43,372 nt of DNA from Bacteroidales bacterium (GTDB taxonomy: Bacteria > Bacteroidota > Bacteroidia > Bacteroidales > UBA932), in contig JAFTWQ010000027.1 of the NCBI GenBank assembly GCA_017465225.1, positions 1 through 43,372 of the forward strand. The letters are read 5' to 3'. The translations under genes and the position numbers were made by a program. The number at the start of each line of letters is the position of its first letter. Positions within the stretch are counted from its first letter, which is position 1. The notes beneath the pieces were generated by a model. It made no database searches, had not been told where the DNA came from, and saw only the letters and a program-made list of their open reading frames with translations. Positions 15,149 through 23,003 of this stretch are shown piece after piece.

Positions 15149-16957
15149 ATGAAAAGATTGCTCCTTCTGTTGGCCGTTCTTCTGGTGTCAACAATTTCCT
15201 ATGCCGGCGAAGATGCTCCGGCGCCGCAGATCGTGAATGTGCCTGGACGACAGACCATTTCCCTTGACGGACTCTGGAAGACCATCGTGGATCCGTATGA
15301 AAACGGATATTACAATTACAGGATGCATCCGCATGGAGAGGCGTCGTCTTATTTCGCGGACAGGGACTTCGATGCAGACCGTACGGTGCTGTACGAGTAC
15401 AATTTCAATACGGACAGGAACCTGATTGTGCCGGGAGACTGGAACACCCAGCGCGAGAATCTCTATTATTATGAGGGTACGGTGTGGTACAGGAACATCT
15501 TCGATTATGAGATGAAGCCAGATACACGTACATTCATTTATTTCGGTGCCGCCAATTATGAGGCTATCGTCGGACTCAACGGAAAGAAGATCGCTAAACA
15601 TGTCGGAGGCTATACCCCTTTCAATGTGGAGGTGACCGGAAAACTGAAGGAAGAGGGTAACTCGCTGATAGTCAAGGTGGATAATAAAAGACATGCGGAC
15701 GGCGTGCCTACATTGAATTCCGACTGGTGGAATTATGGAGGCCTGACCCGCAGCGTGATGATCGTGGAGACTCCAATGACTTTCATCCGCGACTATTGCG
15801 TGCAGCTGAAGAGTGGAGAACCCAAGAGGATCGAGGGATGGATCCAGCTTGACGGTGAGCAGGCTCAGCAGGATGTGACTGTTGCGATTCCGGAGCTGAA
15901 GGCGTCGGTGAAGGTACGTACTGACGCTGAAGGACGTGCATCCTTTGAAATGAAGGCGAAGCCTGAATATTGGTGCCCGGGCAATCCGAAGCTTTATGAT
16001 GTGACGATAACATCAGAGACCGACAGCGTTACTGACCGCATAGGCTTCAGGACAGTCGAGACCCGTGGAACTGAGATTCTGCTGAACGGGGAACCGGTTT
16101 TCTGCAAGGGAGTCAGCATACATGAGGAAATGCCTTATTCGGAAAGCGGAAGAGCTTACTCGGAGGACCATGCCCGCATCCTGCTGGGATGGGCGAAGGA
16201 GATGGGCTGCAACTTCGTAAGACTTGCGCATTATCCTCATAACGAGCATATGGTCCGTGTCGCAGAGGAGATGGGGCTCATGGTATGGTCGGAGATCCCT
16301 GTATACTGGACGATCCAGTTCGAGAATCCTGAAACATATGCAAATGCAGAAGCACAGCTGGTGGATATGATTACGAGAGACAGAAACAGGGCTAATGTCA
16401 TCATATGGTCGGTAGCCAATGAGACTCCGCATGGGAAGCCACGTCTTGAGTTCCTCAAGAAACTGATTGACAAGACTCGCCAGATGGATCCGACAAGGCT
16501 TGTAAGTGCGGCAATGGAGAAGGATAACATTGATGCAGTGACCGTTACGGTAAAGGATGAACTGGTTGATTATGTGGATCTTATAAGCTTCAATCAGTAT
16601 GTGGGATGGTATGACGGTTCGACAGAGAAATGTGACAGGATGAACTGGGTGTTCGACATAAAGAAACCTGTGTTCATCTCGGAGTTCGGAGGCGGTGCCG
16701 TGTATGGAAGGCATGGCGATGTGACCGAAAGGTTCACGGAGGAATATCAGGAGGATCTTTATCAGAGAAGCGTGAACATGTTTGACCGCATCGAAGGTCT
16801 TGCCGGTACGACTCCATGGATCCTGAAGGATTTCCGTTCTCCTCGCCGGCAGATCGTCGGCATACAGGATGATTTCAACAGGAAAGGTCTCATATCTGAC
16901 CAGGGCGGCAAGAAGAAGGCCTTTTATGTAATGAAGAAGTGGTACGAAAGTAAGTGA
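15149..16957 (+). CDS. Exported beta-glucuronidase (GH2)
   Basis: The 602-aa product has a signal peptide (MKRLLLLLAVLLVSTISYA) and should be periplasmic. Family GH2 layout is clear: jelly-roll sugar-binding domain (about 30-200), immunoglobulin-like domain (about 200-290) and TIM barrel (about 290-595). The acid/base Glu is residue 425 (SVANETPHG) and the nucleophile Glu 512 (ISEFGGG). Near the C-terminus FNRKG gives an N-x-K motif (Asn577, Lys579), which in beta-glucuronidases contacts the glucuronate carboxylate. That favours glucuronidase over galactosidase. It would release glucuronic acid from conjugates or glycans. ATG at 15149 was chosen; 15137 is also possible. A perfect terminator follows at 16969. 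Confidence 0.88.
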   Translation: MKRLLLLLAVLLVSTISYAGEDAPAPQIVNVPGRQTISLDGLWKTIVDPYENGYYNYRMHPHGEASSYFADRDFDADRTVLYEYNFNTDRNLIVPGDWNTQRENLYYYEGTVWYRNIFDYEMKPDTRTFIYFGAANYEAIVGLNGKKIAKHVGGYTPFNVEVTGKLKEEGNSLIVKVDNKRHADGVPTLNSDWWNYGGLTRSVMIVETPMTFIRDYCVQLKSGEPKRIEGWIQLDGEQAQQDVTVAIPELKASVKVRTDAEGRASFEMKAKPEYWCPGNPKLYDVTITSETDSVTDRIGFRTVETRGTEILLNGEPVFCKGVSIHEEMPYSESGRAYSEDHARILLGWAKEMGCNFVRLAHYPHNEHMVRVAEEMGLMVWSEIPVYWTIQFENPETYANAEAQLVDMITRDRNRANVIIWSVANETPHGKPRLEFLKKLIDKTRQMDPTRLVSAAMEKDNIDAVTVTVKDELVDYVDLISFNQYVGWYDGSTEKCDRMNWVFDIKKPVFISEFGGGAVYGRHGDVTERFTEEYQEDLYQRSVNMFDRIEGLAGTTPWILKDFRSPRRQIVGIQDDFNRKGLISDQGGKKKAFYVMKKWYESK

Positions 16958-16968
16958 TTATAAAAATT

Positions 16969-16997
16969 GGGGCAGCTGAAATCCAGCTGCCCCTTTT
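16969..16997 (+). terminator. Intrinsic terminator of the beta-glucuronidase gene
   Basis: GGGGCAGCTG / CAGCTGCCCC, a perfect 10-bp stem with a 5-base loop, followed by T4. It lies only 5 bases from the 3' end of the convergent tRNA-Gln gene. Confidence 0.9.
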
Positions 16998-17001
16998 GCG
17001 G

Positions 17002-17072
17002 TTGAGATACCAGGATTCGAACCTGGACAGAGGGAACCAAAATCCCTAGTGCTACCATTACACCATACCTCA
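17002..17072 (-). tRNA. tRNA-Gln (anticodon TTG)
   Basis: A full cloverleaf can be drawn. The acceptor stem is TGAGGTA/TATCTCA with one G-T pair and discriminator A. The anticodon stem-loop is AGGGA-TTTTGGT-TCCCT with anticodon TTG. The T arm is CCAGG-TTCGAAT-CCTGG. CCA is not encoded, so RNase Z and CCA-adding enzyme would finish the end. A promoter lies directly upstream. Confidence 0.96.
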
Positions 17073-17082
17073 ATTCCGGCTG

Positions 17083-17114
17083 CAAAGATATTACTATTTT
17101 TGTTCTTCTGCAAA
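17083..17114 (-). promoter_or_regulatory. Promoter of tRNA-Gln
   Basis: On the minus strand TTTG (17111-17114) is followed after 20 bases by TATCTTTG (17083-17090) and then CAGCCGG. It starts 5 bases after the yqaA stop codon boundary, so the tRNA is independently transcribed. Confidence 0.78.
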
Positions 17115-17118
17115 TAGT

Positions 17119-17556
17119 TTAGAATAGTCCGTAAATCAGATTCCAGACAAGGAATCGGGCGAATTTTCCGATCAGCAGCAGGACCATCGTCCAGCCTGGT
17201 CGCGTCTTATAGAATCCCAGGGCGATGGCTATCACGTCTCCTATGAACGGGATCCATGCTGTCAGGGCAAGCCATACGCCCCATTTGTCGATCTTCTCTT
17301 TCTGCTTCTGAAGAGTCTCCGGCTTTACCTTGAACCATCTCTCTATCCATTCCCATTTGCCTATCCAGCCGATCCAGTAGGTCAGTACGCTTCCGAGCCA
17401 GTTGCCTAGAGTGCCGACCAGAAGGCATCCTACAGGATTTGCAGTTGCGGCAAGAACAGCAAGGTACAGTGCATCCGAGCTGAACGGGAATATGGTTGCG
17501 GCCAGAAATGTTCCGACAAACAGGCCGAAAAGCCCCAGTCCTTCAAGCCACTCCAT
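17119..17556 (-). CDS. yqaA: YqaA family membrane protein (DedA/SNARE-associated superfamily)
   Basis: The 145-aa integral membrane protein matches the small YqaA family, part of the DedA-like superfamily linked to membrane lipid handling. Hydrophobic segments are at about residues 5-35, 40-65 and 95-140. Conserved features include FPFSSDALYLAVL (E. coli YqaA has NSEVVLV at this point), TLGNWLGSVLTYWIG, and WIPFIGDVIAIALGF. The longer in-frame start at 17778 lies inside tadA and is rejected; ATG at 17556 follows the tadA stop by 2 bases, implying coupling. The exact transported or modified substrate is unknown. Confidence 0.85.
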   Translation of the reverse strand: MEWLEGLGLFGLFVGTFLAATIFPFSSDALYLAVLAATANPVGCLLVGTLGNWLGSVLTYWIGWIGKWEWIERWFKVKPETLQKQKEKIDKWGVWLALTAWIPFIGDVIAIALGFYKTRPGWTMVLLLIGKFARFLVWNLIYGLF

Positions 17557-17558
17557 AT

Positions 17559-18002
17559 TTACTTTCTTTTGTTCCTGAAGAATCCTGTGACAAGATCTCC
17601 GCATTCGTCTGCAAGAACGCCGGAAACCACCTCTGTCTTGGGGTGCATGAGCGATGGAGAGAACATCGAGAATCCTCTTTTCGGATCCGCCGCCCCATAT
17701 ACGACTCTTCCGATCTGTGACCATGCAAGAGCGCCGGCACACATCGGACATGGCTCTACGGTCACATAAAGCGTGCATTCATTAAGGTATTTGCCTCCCA
17801 TTGCCTCGGTTGCGGCTGTGATGGCTATCATCTCCGCATGGGCTGTCGGATCGTTGAGCCTTTCCGTCATGTTGTATCCCTTGCCGATGATGCGGCCCTT
17901 GCATACGATGACGGCACCGATAGGAACCTCGTCTTCCCCGGCGGCACGGTTGGCCTCCCTCAAGGCCTCACGCATGTATCTTTCGTCCATTTCCATGTTC
18001 AT
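17559..18002 (-). CDS. tadA: tRNA-specific adenosine deaminase (A34 to I34)
   Basis: The 147-aa enzyme belongs to the cytidine/adenosine deaminase fold and matches TadA, which converts adenosine 34 to inosine in tRNA-Arg(ACG). The zinc site is His55 and Glu57 (DPTAHAEMIA) with Cys85 and Cys88 (EPCPMCAGALAWSQI). VPIGAVIV and RVVYGAADPKRG are also typical. Start ATG at 18002 was chosen; the longer frame to 18047 would run back through the rpmH terminator and stop codon. yqaA follows after 2 bases. Confidence 0.92.
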   Translation of the reverse strand: MNMEMDERYMREALREANRAAGEDEVPIGAVIVCKGRIIGKGYNMTERLNDPTAHAEMIAITAATEAMGGKYLNECTLYVTVEPCPMCAGALAWSQIGRVVYGAADPKRGFSMFSPSLMHPKTEVVSGVLADECGDLVTGFFRNKRK

Positions 18003-18007
18003 TGCAA

Positions 18008-18034
18008 CAAAAAACCCGGCCTTGCGGTCGGGTT
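18008..18034 (-). terminator. Intrinsic terminator after rpmH
   Basis: On the minus strand AACCCG-A-CC / GG-C-CGGGTT with a GCAA loop is followed by a T-run. It sits between the rpmH stop (18041) and the tadA ATG (18002), so tadA is either read through or has a promoter I could not see. Confidence 0.75.
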
Positions 18035-18040
18035 GTTTTC

Positions 18041-18193
18041 TTACCACCTGTCCTCAGATGATACAGTCAGTTTCTTGCGGCCGCGACGACGGCGAGCTGC
18101 CAATACACGACGTCCGTTAGGAGTCGACATGCGCTCGCGGAAGCCATGCTTGTTGCGACGCTTGCGCTGTGATGGTTGGAATGTTCTTTTCAT
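18041..18193 (-). CDS. rpmH: 50S ribosomal protein L34
   Basis: The 50-aa very basic protein starts [20 protein letters not shown] and continues with [20 protein letters not shown], the near-invariant L34 sequence. It ends [10 protein letters not shown]34 binds 23S rRNA. The gene has its own strong promoter (18233-18264) and terminator. The usual dnaA-rpmH-rnpA neighbourhood is absent, which is common in Bacteroidota. Confidence 0.98.
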   Translation of the reverse strand: MKRTFQPSQRKRRNKHGFRERMSTPNGRRVLAARRRRGRKKLTVSSEDRW

Positions 18194-18232
18194 ATCTAGA
18201 TATTTTTATATTATTCTATAAAATTGGGAGTG

Positions 18233-18264
18233 CAAAGGTAGTCTTTTTCAATTGAATTGCAAAA
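18233..18264 (-). promoter_or_regulatory. Promoter of rpmH
   Basis: On the minus strand TTTTG (18260-18264) is followed after 19 bases by TACCTTTG (18233-18240) and then CACTCCC. This is one of the clearest Bacteroidota-type promoters in the window. It predicts a leader of about 30 bases. Confidence 0.8.
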
Positions 18265-18303
18265 TATTTTTAAAGATTCTTCGCTTTCGTTCAGAATGGC
18301 AGC

Positions 18304-18990
18304 TTACTTTTCTATGTAAATGACCTGTTTTGTCTCGAAAAACTCGTCAGAAGTCCAGCTTGATATAGGCCAGACATGGACTGAACCCTTCCTCATCTTG
18401 AATCTCGCCATAGCTGTGGAAATCTCTTCTGCGAGATCTCCGCCCTTGAGATAGAGGATGCCATCGTTGTATTTGCCCTTTACCCATGGCATGAAGTTCT
18501 CCAGAGAAGTTACAGCTCTTGAAACGATGAAGTCGAATGTTTCAGGCAATGATTCCGCACGGGCATTCACTGTCTTCACGTTCTTCAGCCCGAGTCCTTT
18601 GCTCACCTCGGTGGCTACGATTATCTTCTTTCCGATCGAGTCGCATAGTGTGAAGTCTGCATGAGGAAAGATCACGGCCAGAGGAATGCCAGGGAAACCG
18701 CCTCCGGTGCCGAGGTCGAGTATCTTCAGCGGCTCAGCCACGCTGTAAGGGCCATCTCCGCGAAGTTGGTCATAGACATCCGGCATCTGCTGCCTGATGT
18801 ATGCGGCGATGCCGAGCGAGTGCAGCACATGATGTCTGTAAAGCTCATCTATGTCCTTGCGTGACACTACATTTATCTTTGAGTTCCAGTCTCTGTACAG
18901 GTCTTCCATCCTGCGGAACTGCTCCATCTGCTCCGGAGTCACTTCCGGAAACTTTTCGTTGATTATGTTCTTGAATTCTTCGAATTTCAT
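18304..18990 (-). CDS. rsmG: 16S rRNA (guanine527-N7)-methyltransferase RsmG
   Basis: The 228-aa enzyme (also called GidB) methylates G527 of 16S rRNA using S-adenosylmethionine. The SAM-binding motif LDLGTGGGFPGIPLAV is at residues 91-106. WNSKINVVSRKD (35-46), HHVLHSLG (53-60) and FDFIVSRAVTSL are also family blocks. A palindromic repeat occupies the short gap to the upstream sigma factor gene, and polA-sigma-rsmG may be one transcript. Confidence 0.95.
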   Translation of the reverse strand: MKFEEFKNIINEKFPEVTPEQMEQFRRMEDLYRDWNSKINVVSRKDIDELYRHHVLHSLGIAAYIRQQMPDVYDQLRGDGPYSVAEPLKILDLGTGGGFPGIPLAVIFPHADFTLCDSIGKKIIVATEVSKGLGLKNVKTVNARAESLPETFDFIVSRAVTSLENFMPWVKGKYNDGILYLKGGDLAEEISTAMARFKMRKGSVHVWPISSWTSDEFFETKQVIYIEK

Positions 18991-19003
18991 TTCATTTCGG
19001 GTT

Positions 19004-19031
19004 TAGATCCCTCGGCAAGCTCGGGATGACA
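19004..19031. repeat. Copy of a dispersed GATCC...GGATGAC palindrome
   Basis: ATCCC and GGGAT arms enclose CTCGGCAAGCTC, followed by GACA. The same kind of element occurs at 10773-10822, 13326-13397 and 30503-30535. It fills almost the whole space between the sigma factor stop and rsmG. Confidence 0.6.
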
Positions 19032-19631
19032 TTATAACAGTTCGTCTGAATAGTCCATCATTTTGAGCAGCTGCGCCTTTGCGCGGCGGATCTTCGTCTT
19101 GACAGTGTTTATAGGCATGTCGAGGGCGTCAGCGATCTCCTTGTATCCGAAGTTGTCGATCAGGTTCATCTTCGCTACAATCCTGTAGTCTTCCTTGAGC
19201 TTCTCGATGTTGGTCAGCCATTTGTCATATTCCTGCTGGTTGATTATATCCTCTTCAGGATTGTGCATGGATGCAGGAAGTTCCTTCAGTTCAGCGATAT
19301 CCTCGTTGATTGATGTCGTAGGCATGTTGTTCTTCTCCCTGTCATGCTTGCTCAGATGGTCGAAGGCCGTGTTTCGGGCTATCCTGTACAGCCATGTCGA
19401 GAATTTATATTCCGGATTGTATGACCCGATCTGGCTGAATGCTTTCTGGAAGCTTTCAAGGCATATGTCCTCAATGTCCTCCTTCTGGACGACATAACGT
19501 GAAATATGACTCTTCACACCGGCATTGTAGCGGGTGTAAAGCACGATGTAGGCCGCCTGGTTCTGCTCGATCGCGAGCTTCACAAGGTCATAGTCCGTAA
19601 GATTAGTGAGCTTCGAGCCAGTTGTTTCCAT
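19032..19631 (-). CDS. RNA polymerase sigma factor, ECF (sigma-70 family)
   Basis: The 199-aa protein has region 2 at about residues 25-95 (AYIVLYTRYNAGVKSHIS, then FSTWLYRIARNTAFDHL) and region 4 at about 140-195 (GYKEIADALDMPINTVKTKI). This is a typical extracytoplasmic-function sigma factor that would redirect RNA polymerase to a special promoter set. No anti-sigma gene adjoins it. ATG at 19631 was chosen over an in-frame TTG at 19643; even so the gene overlaps the end of polA by 29 bases, implying translational coupling. Region 4 ends in a basic RRAKAQLLKMM segment. The target regulon is unknown. Confidence 0.9.
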   Translation of the reverse strand: METTGSKLTNLTDYDLVKLAIEQNQAAYIVLYTRYNAGVKSHISRYVVQKEDIEDICLESFQKAFSQIGSYNPEYKFSTWLYRIARNTAFDHLSKHDREKNNMPTTSINEDIAELKELPASMHNPEEDIINQQEYDKWLTNIEKLKEDYRIVAKMNLIDNFGYKEIADALDMPINTVKTKIRRAKAQLLKMMDYSDELL

Positions 19632-22263
19632 AGTTGCATTCAACGGTTAAAGGTACAGACAGTTTCATTACATTCTCCATCTCTTCGGATACTATCTTCT
19701 GAAGGATTTCAGCTTCTTCCCTGACGGCGTCAAAGACAAGTTCGTCATGGATCTGAAGGACCATGCGGCTCTGAAGGCCTTCGGCATCAAGACGCTTCCT
19801 GACATTGATCATGGCCAGCTTGATTATATCGGCCGAAGTGCCCTGGATAGGGGCGTTTATGGCATTTCTTTCGGCGAGAGACCTTACTGTGCCGTTCTTC
19901 GAGTTGATGTCCGGCAGGTATCTGCGGCGTCCGAATATGGTCTCGACATAGCCGGTTTCACGTGCCGCAGCTATTGTGTCGTCGATATATGATGATATCG
20001 CAGGGAAGTTGGCGAAATAATCGTCGATGATCTTTTTCGCTTCGGCTCTGCCTATATGCAGACGCTGAGCCAGACCGAATGCGGAAATTCCGTACATTAT
20101 GCCGAAATTGGCGGTCTTTGCGATACGCCTGTGGTCGGCTGTGACTTCCTCGAGAGGGATGCCGAATATCTTTGCGGCTGTCATTGCATGGACGTCCTGT
20201 CCGTTTCGGAATGCCGCTATCAGGTGCTGGTCGCAGCTCAGATGGGCCATGATCCTGAGTTCGATCTGCGAATAGTCGGCAGACACGATCACTCCGTCAG
20301 GATGGCTCGGGATAAAGGCCTTCCGGATCTCCTTGCCTCTTTCTGTGCGGATAGGGATGTTCTGGAGGTTAGGCTTGGATGAACTGAGCCTTCCGGTGGC
20401 TGTAAGTGCCTGATTGAAAGTTGTGTGTATCTTGCCTGTGGCAGGGGATATGTAGCTTGGGAACGGCTCTATGTATGTCGAGAGCAGCTTCTTCACGCCC
20501 CTGTATTCCAGAATCTCATTGATGATCGGATGCTTGTCCGCGAGGGTATTGAGCGTGTCCTCATCTGTAGGATAGCTGGATTTTGCTCCACCCTTCGGCT
20601 TCATCTTCGGATCGAGGTTCATCTTCTCGAACAGAAGTATTCCTATCTGCTTCGGCGACATGATGTTCAGGGCCGGCTCGTCCGCCATCTCACGGACTCT
20701 GTCCTGGATCTCATTCATCTCTGTGGCAAGTGCGGATGCATAACGGCGGAGCTGTGGAAGGTCGATCCTGACTCCTTCCATCTCCATGCCGGACAGTACC
20801 TTCAGAAGAGGTTCCTCCATTGTGTCATACAGACCGTTCAGCTCCATCTTTTCCATCTCCTCGCGGATCTTGTCGCCGAGAAGAAGTGTGGCCGCGACTT
20901 CCGGGAAACGGTCAGCCGCATCCGTCTCCTCTTCAGGGACTTCGTCGAAAAGGGACAGCGGAGCCTCCTCCTTCTTTTCAGGAAGACAGTCCTCAAGGTT
21001 TATCTCAAGATATGTCTTGGAAAGGATTTCGATCTTGTGGCTCTTCTCCGGATTTATGAGATAATGCATGAGCTCGATGTCCATGAATCTGCCCTGAAGG
21101 TCTATCCCGTTAAAGGACAGTATGTTGCGCTGAAGCTTCAGGTCGTAGCCGTATTTGGTTACAGATGAATCCGAAAGCATGTTCCTGAACTCTTCTGCAT
21201 TTCCTGATGCTGTGATGCATTCTTCCCCGTCATATGTGGCGGCCGTGATTCTCTTTACCGGAGTGAAAATGCCGGTCTGCTCTCCCTCGACAAGTATTGC
21301 GGCTTTTCCGCATGCAACGGCCTTTGCGCATACGGAAGCCGCGTCGGTCGCTGTGAAGCAAAGCTTCTTTTCTTCCTTGACGGAAGTAGGCTTTACATCT
21401 CCGATGAATCTTCTCAACGAACCGAATTCATATTTCTCGAAAAGGTCGGCTACAGCCGGGTCATATGTGCAGTCAACAGCCATGTCCTCGCTCTTCACGT
21501 CAAGGTCGATGTCGGTCTTGATCGTCACCAGAGTGTGGCTCAGGCCGATATGGTCTTGGGCATTGATGAATGCTTCCTTCTGCTTCGGTGTGAGTTCGTC
21601 GATGTGCCTGTATATGTTCTCTACATTGTCATATTTCGCGATGAGCTTGCCGGCTCCCACTTCTCCCACGCCCTTGACGCCGGGGACATTGTCGGACGAG
21701 TCTCCGCATAATGTGAGTATCTCGATGACCTGCTCAGGCCTTGAGATGCCATATTTCGCACAGATCTTCGCAACGTCGATAAGTTCGTTGTCGCTTCCTG
21801 ACTTGCCTGGCTTGTACTGGGTGATATGATCCGAGATCAGCTGGCCGTAATCCTTGTCCGGAGTGACCATGAATACTTCAAACCCCTCTTTTTCAGCTCT
21901 TTTCGCCATCGAACCGATCACGTCGTCAGCCTCGAATCCCTTTACCATCAGTACCGGGAAACGCATGGCGCGGCAAAGCTCGCAGAGCGGCTCCAGTGAA
22001 TCGATTATAAGCTGCGGGGTCTCCTGCCTCGTGCCTTTGTATTCAGGATACATTTCATGTCTGAAAGTGCCTCCCGGAGGGTCGAAGGCTATGGCAAGAT
22101 GGGTCGGCTTCTCCTTTTCGATCAGCTCGAGTATGTATTTGGTGAATCCGAAGAGGATGGACATGTCGGCTCCCTTGGAATTGATCATCGGATGGCGCAG
22201 GAATGCGTAGTACATCTTGAAGATCAGGGCATGTCCGTCTATCAGGAATAGTCTTTTGTTCAT
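19603..22263 (-). CDS. polA: DNA polymerase I, proofreading site apparently lost
   Basis: The 886-aa enzyme fills gaps and removes RNA primers. The 5'-3' exonuclease domain is intact (about residues 1-290: AFDPPGGTFRHE, EADDVIG, TPDKDYGQL, GDSSDNVPGVKGVG). The polymerase domain has motif A VSADYSQIELRIMAHLS, motif B RRIAKTANFGIMYG and motif C LQIHDELVFD. In the middle domain the carboxylates used for 3'-5' exonuclease in E. coli are mostly missing: the DTE motif reads EGE (AAILVEGEQ), D424 is Gln (YDLKLQRN) and the YxxxD block is absent (FPEVAATLL). Start ATG at 22263 was chosen; the TTG at 22284 lies in the promoter box. Confidence 0.96.
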   Translation of the reverse strand: MNKRLFLIDGHALIFKMYYAFLRHPMINSKGADMSILFGFTKYILELIEKEKPTHLAIAFDPPGGTFRHEMYPEYKGTRQETPQLIIDSLEPLCELCRAMRFPVLMVKGFEADDVIGSMAKRAEKEGFEVFMVTPDKDYGQLISDHITQYKPGKSGSDNELIDVAKICAKYGISRPEQVIEILTLCGDSSDNVPGVKGVGEVGAGKLIAKYDNVENIYRHIDELTPKQKEAFINAQDHIGLSHTLVTIKTDIDLDVKSEDMAVDCTYDPAVADLFEKYEFGSLRRFIGDVKPTSVKEEKKLCFTATDAASVCAKAVACGKAAILVEGEQTGIFTPVKRITAATYDGEECITASGNAEEFRNMLSDSSVTKYGYDLKLQRNILSFNGIDLQGRFMDIELMHYLINPEKSHKIEILSKTYLEINLEDCLPEKKEEAPLSLFDEVPEEETDAADRFPEVAATLLLGDKIREEMEKMELNGLYDTMEEPLLKVLSGMEMEGVRIDLPQLRRYASALATEMNEIQDRVREMADEPALNIMSPKQIGILLFEKMNLDPKMKPKGGAKSSYPTDEDTLNTLADKHPIINEILEYRGVKKLLSTYIEPFPSYISPATGKIHTTFNQALTATGRLSSSKPNLQNIPIRTERGKEIRKAFIPSHPDGVIVSADYSQIELRIMAHLSCDQHLIAAFRNGQDVHAMTAAKIFGIPLEEVTADHRRIAKTANFGIMYGISAFGLAQRLHIGRAEAKKIIDDYFANFPAISSYIDDTIAAARETGYVETIFGRRRYLPDINSKNGTVRSLAERNAINAPIQGTSADIIKLAMINVRKRLDAEGLQSRMVLQIHDELVFDAVREEAEILQKIVSEEMENVMKLSVPLTVECNYGNNWLEAH

Positions 22264-22281
22264 ATCTCTGTAATTGAACCC

Positions 22282-22289
22282 CAAAGATA
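22282..22289 (-). promoter_or_regulatory. -7 promoter box for polA
   Basis: On the minus strand TATCTTTG, a perfect TAnnTTTG box, 18 bases before the polA ATG. The ABC gene ends 46 bases upstream. Confidence 0.65.
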
Positions 22290-22334
22290 TAAAAAGTTTC
22301 GTTTCCGGAAATGCCCGGATATGAAAAAATGAAA

Positions 22335-23003
22335 CTATTTTCGGTTTCGGGTTTCGTTCCGGCGGAAAATGCTGCCGATGACGCCATCCATGTCATCTTC
22401 GGAACTTCTGAATATGCCGTCAGCTCCGATTGCGCATACCTTTGTGGCGGCATTGCGCCCGTCATGAAGATCATGGGTGGAGAATATGACGGCGGTGCCG
22501 GAACCATCACACAATTCCCGGAGGGTGCGCAGTACGGCTATGCGGTTTTCTGCGTCAAGAAATGCTGTAGGTTCATCCAGAAGCAGTATCGAGGCTTTGC
22601 GTACGAGTGCGGATGCTATCCCTGCCTTCTGGAACTCGCCGTCGCTCAATGTGGAAATGTCCTGATCGGCGATATGGCTGATTCCAAGCTGATGCAGGGC
22701 ATTGTCGAGCGTCTTCTCGTCCTGGACGGACAGTCTTCCGCCCATGTCTGTCTGCCTGTAGCAGCCTATGCGCACGAATTCCTTCAGGGTGAATCCGCCT
22801 GTCTTCGGAATGCCTGTAGGTATCATCACTATATCCTCGGACATGGCTGTCAGGGCCTTGAGAAGCGTTGTCTTGCCGCTTCCGTTCGCTCCGCACAGCA
22901 TGATGCAGTCTCCCTTGCATATGTCGAAGCATATGCCGCTGCAAAGTGGCTTGCCCTTGTGCCCGATTGTCAGGTCTCTGATTTTCAGCAGTGTCTCTTT
23001 CAT
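22335..23003 (-). CDS. ABC importer ATP-binding protein, iron-siderophore/cobalamin type
   Basis: The 222-aa ATPase powers an importer of the FepC/BtuD type. Walker A is CGANGSGKTT, the signature is LSDGEFQKAG, Walker B is ILLLDEPTAFLD and the switch His lies in FSTHDL. Its start overlaps the end of the permease gene by 4 bases (ATGA). The pair lacks a substrate-binding protein here, so the ligand (heme, siderophore or cobalamin) cannot be assigned. The last residues are basic and show no extra domain. Confidence 0.9.
   Translation of the reverse strand: MKETLLKIRDLTIGHKGKPLCSGICFDICKGDCIMLCGANGSGKTTLLKALTAMSEDIVMIPTGIPKTGGFTLKEFVRIGCYRQTDMGGRLSVQDEKTLDNALHQLGISHIADQDISTLSDGEFQKAGIASALVRKASILLLDEPTAFLDAENRIAVLRTLRELCDGSGTAVIFSTHDLHDGRNAATKVCAIGADGIFRSSEDDMDGVIGSIFRRNETRNRK

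Noticed and set aside
20425-21168. A 247-codon plus-strand frame inside polA
   Set aside because: Antisense shadow of DNA polymerase I, whose motifs are clear on the other strand.
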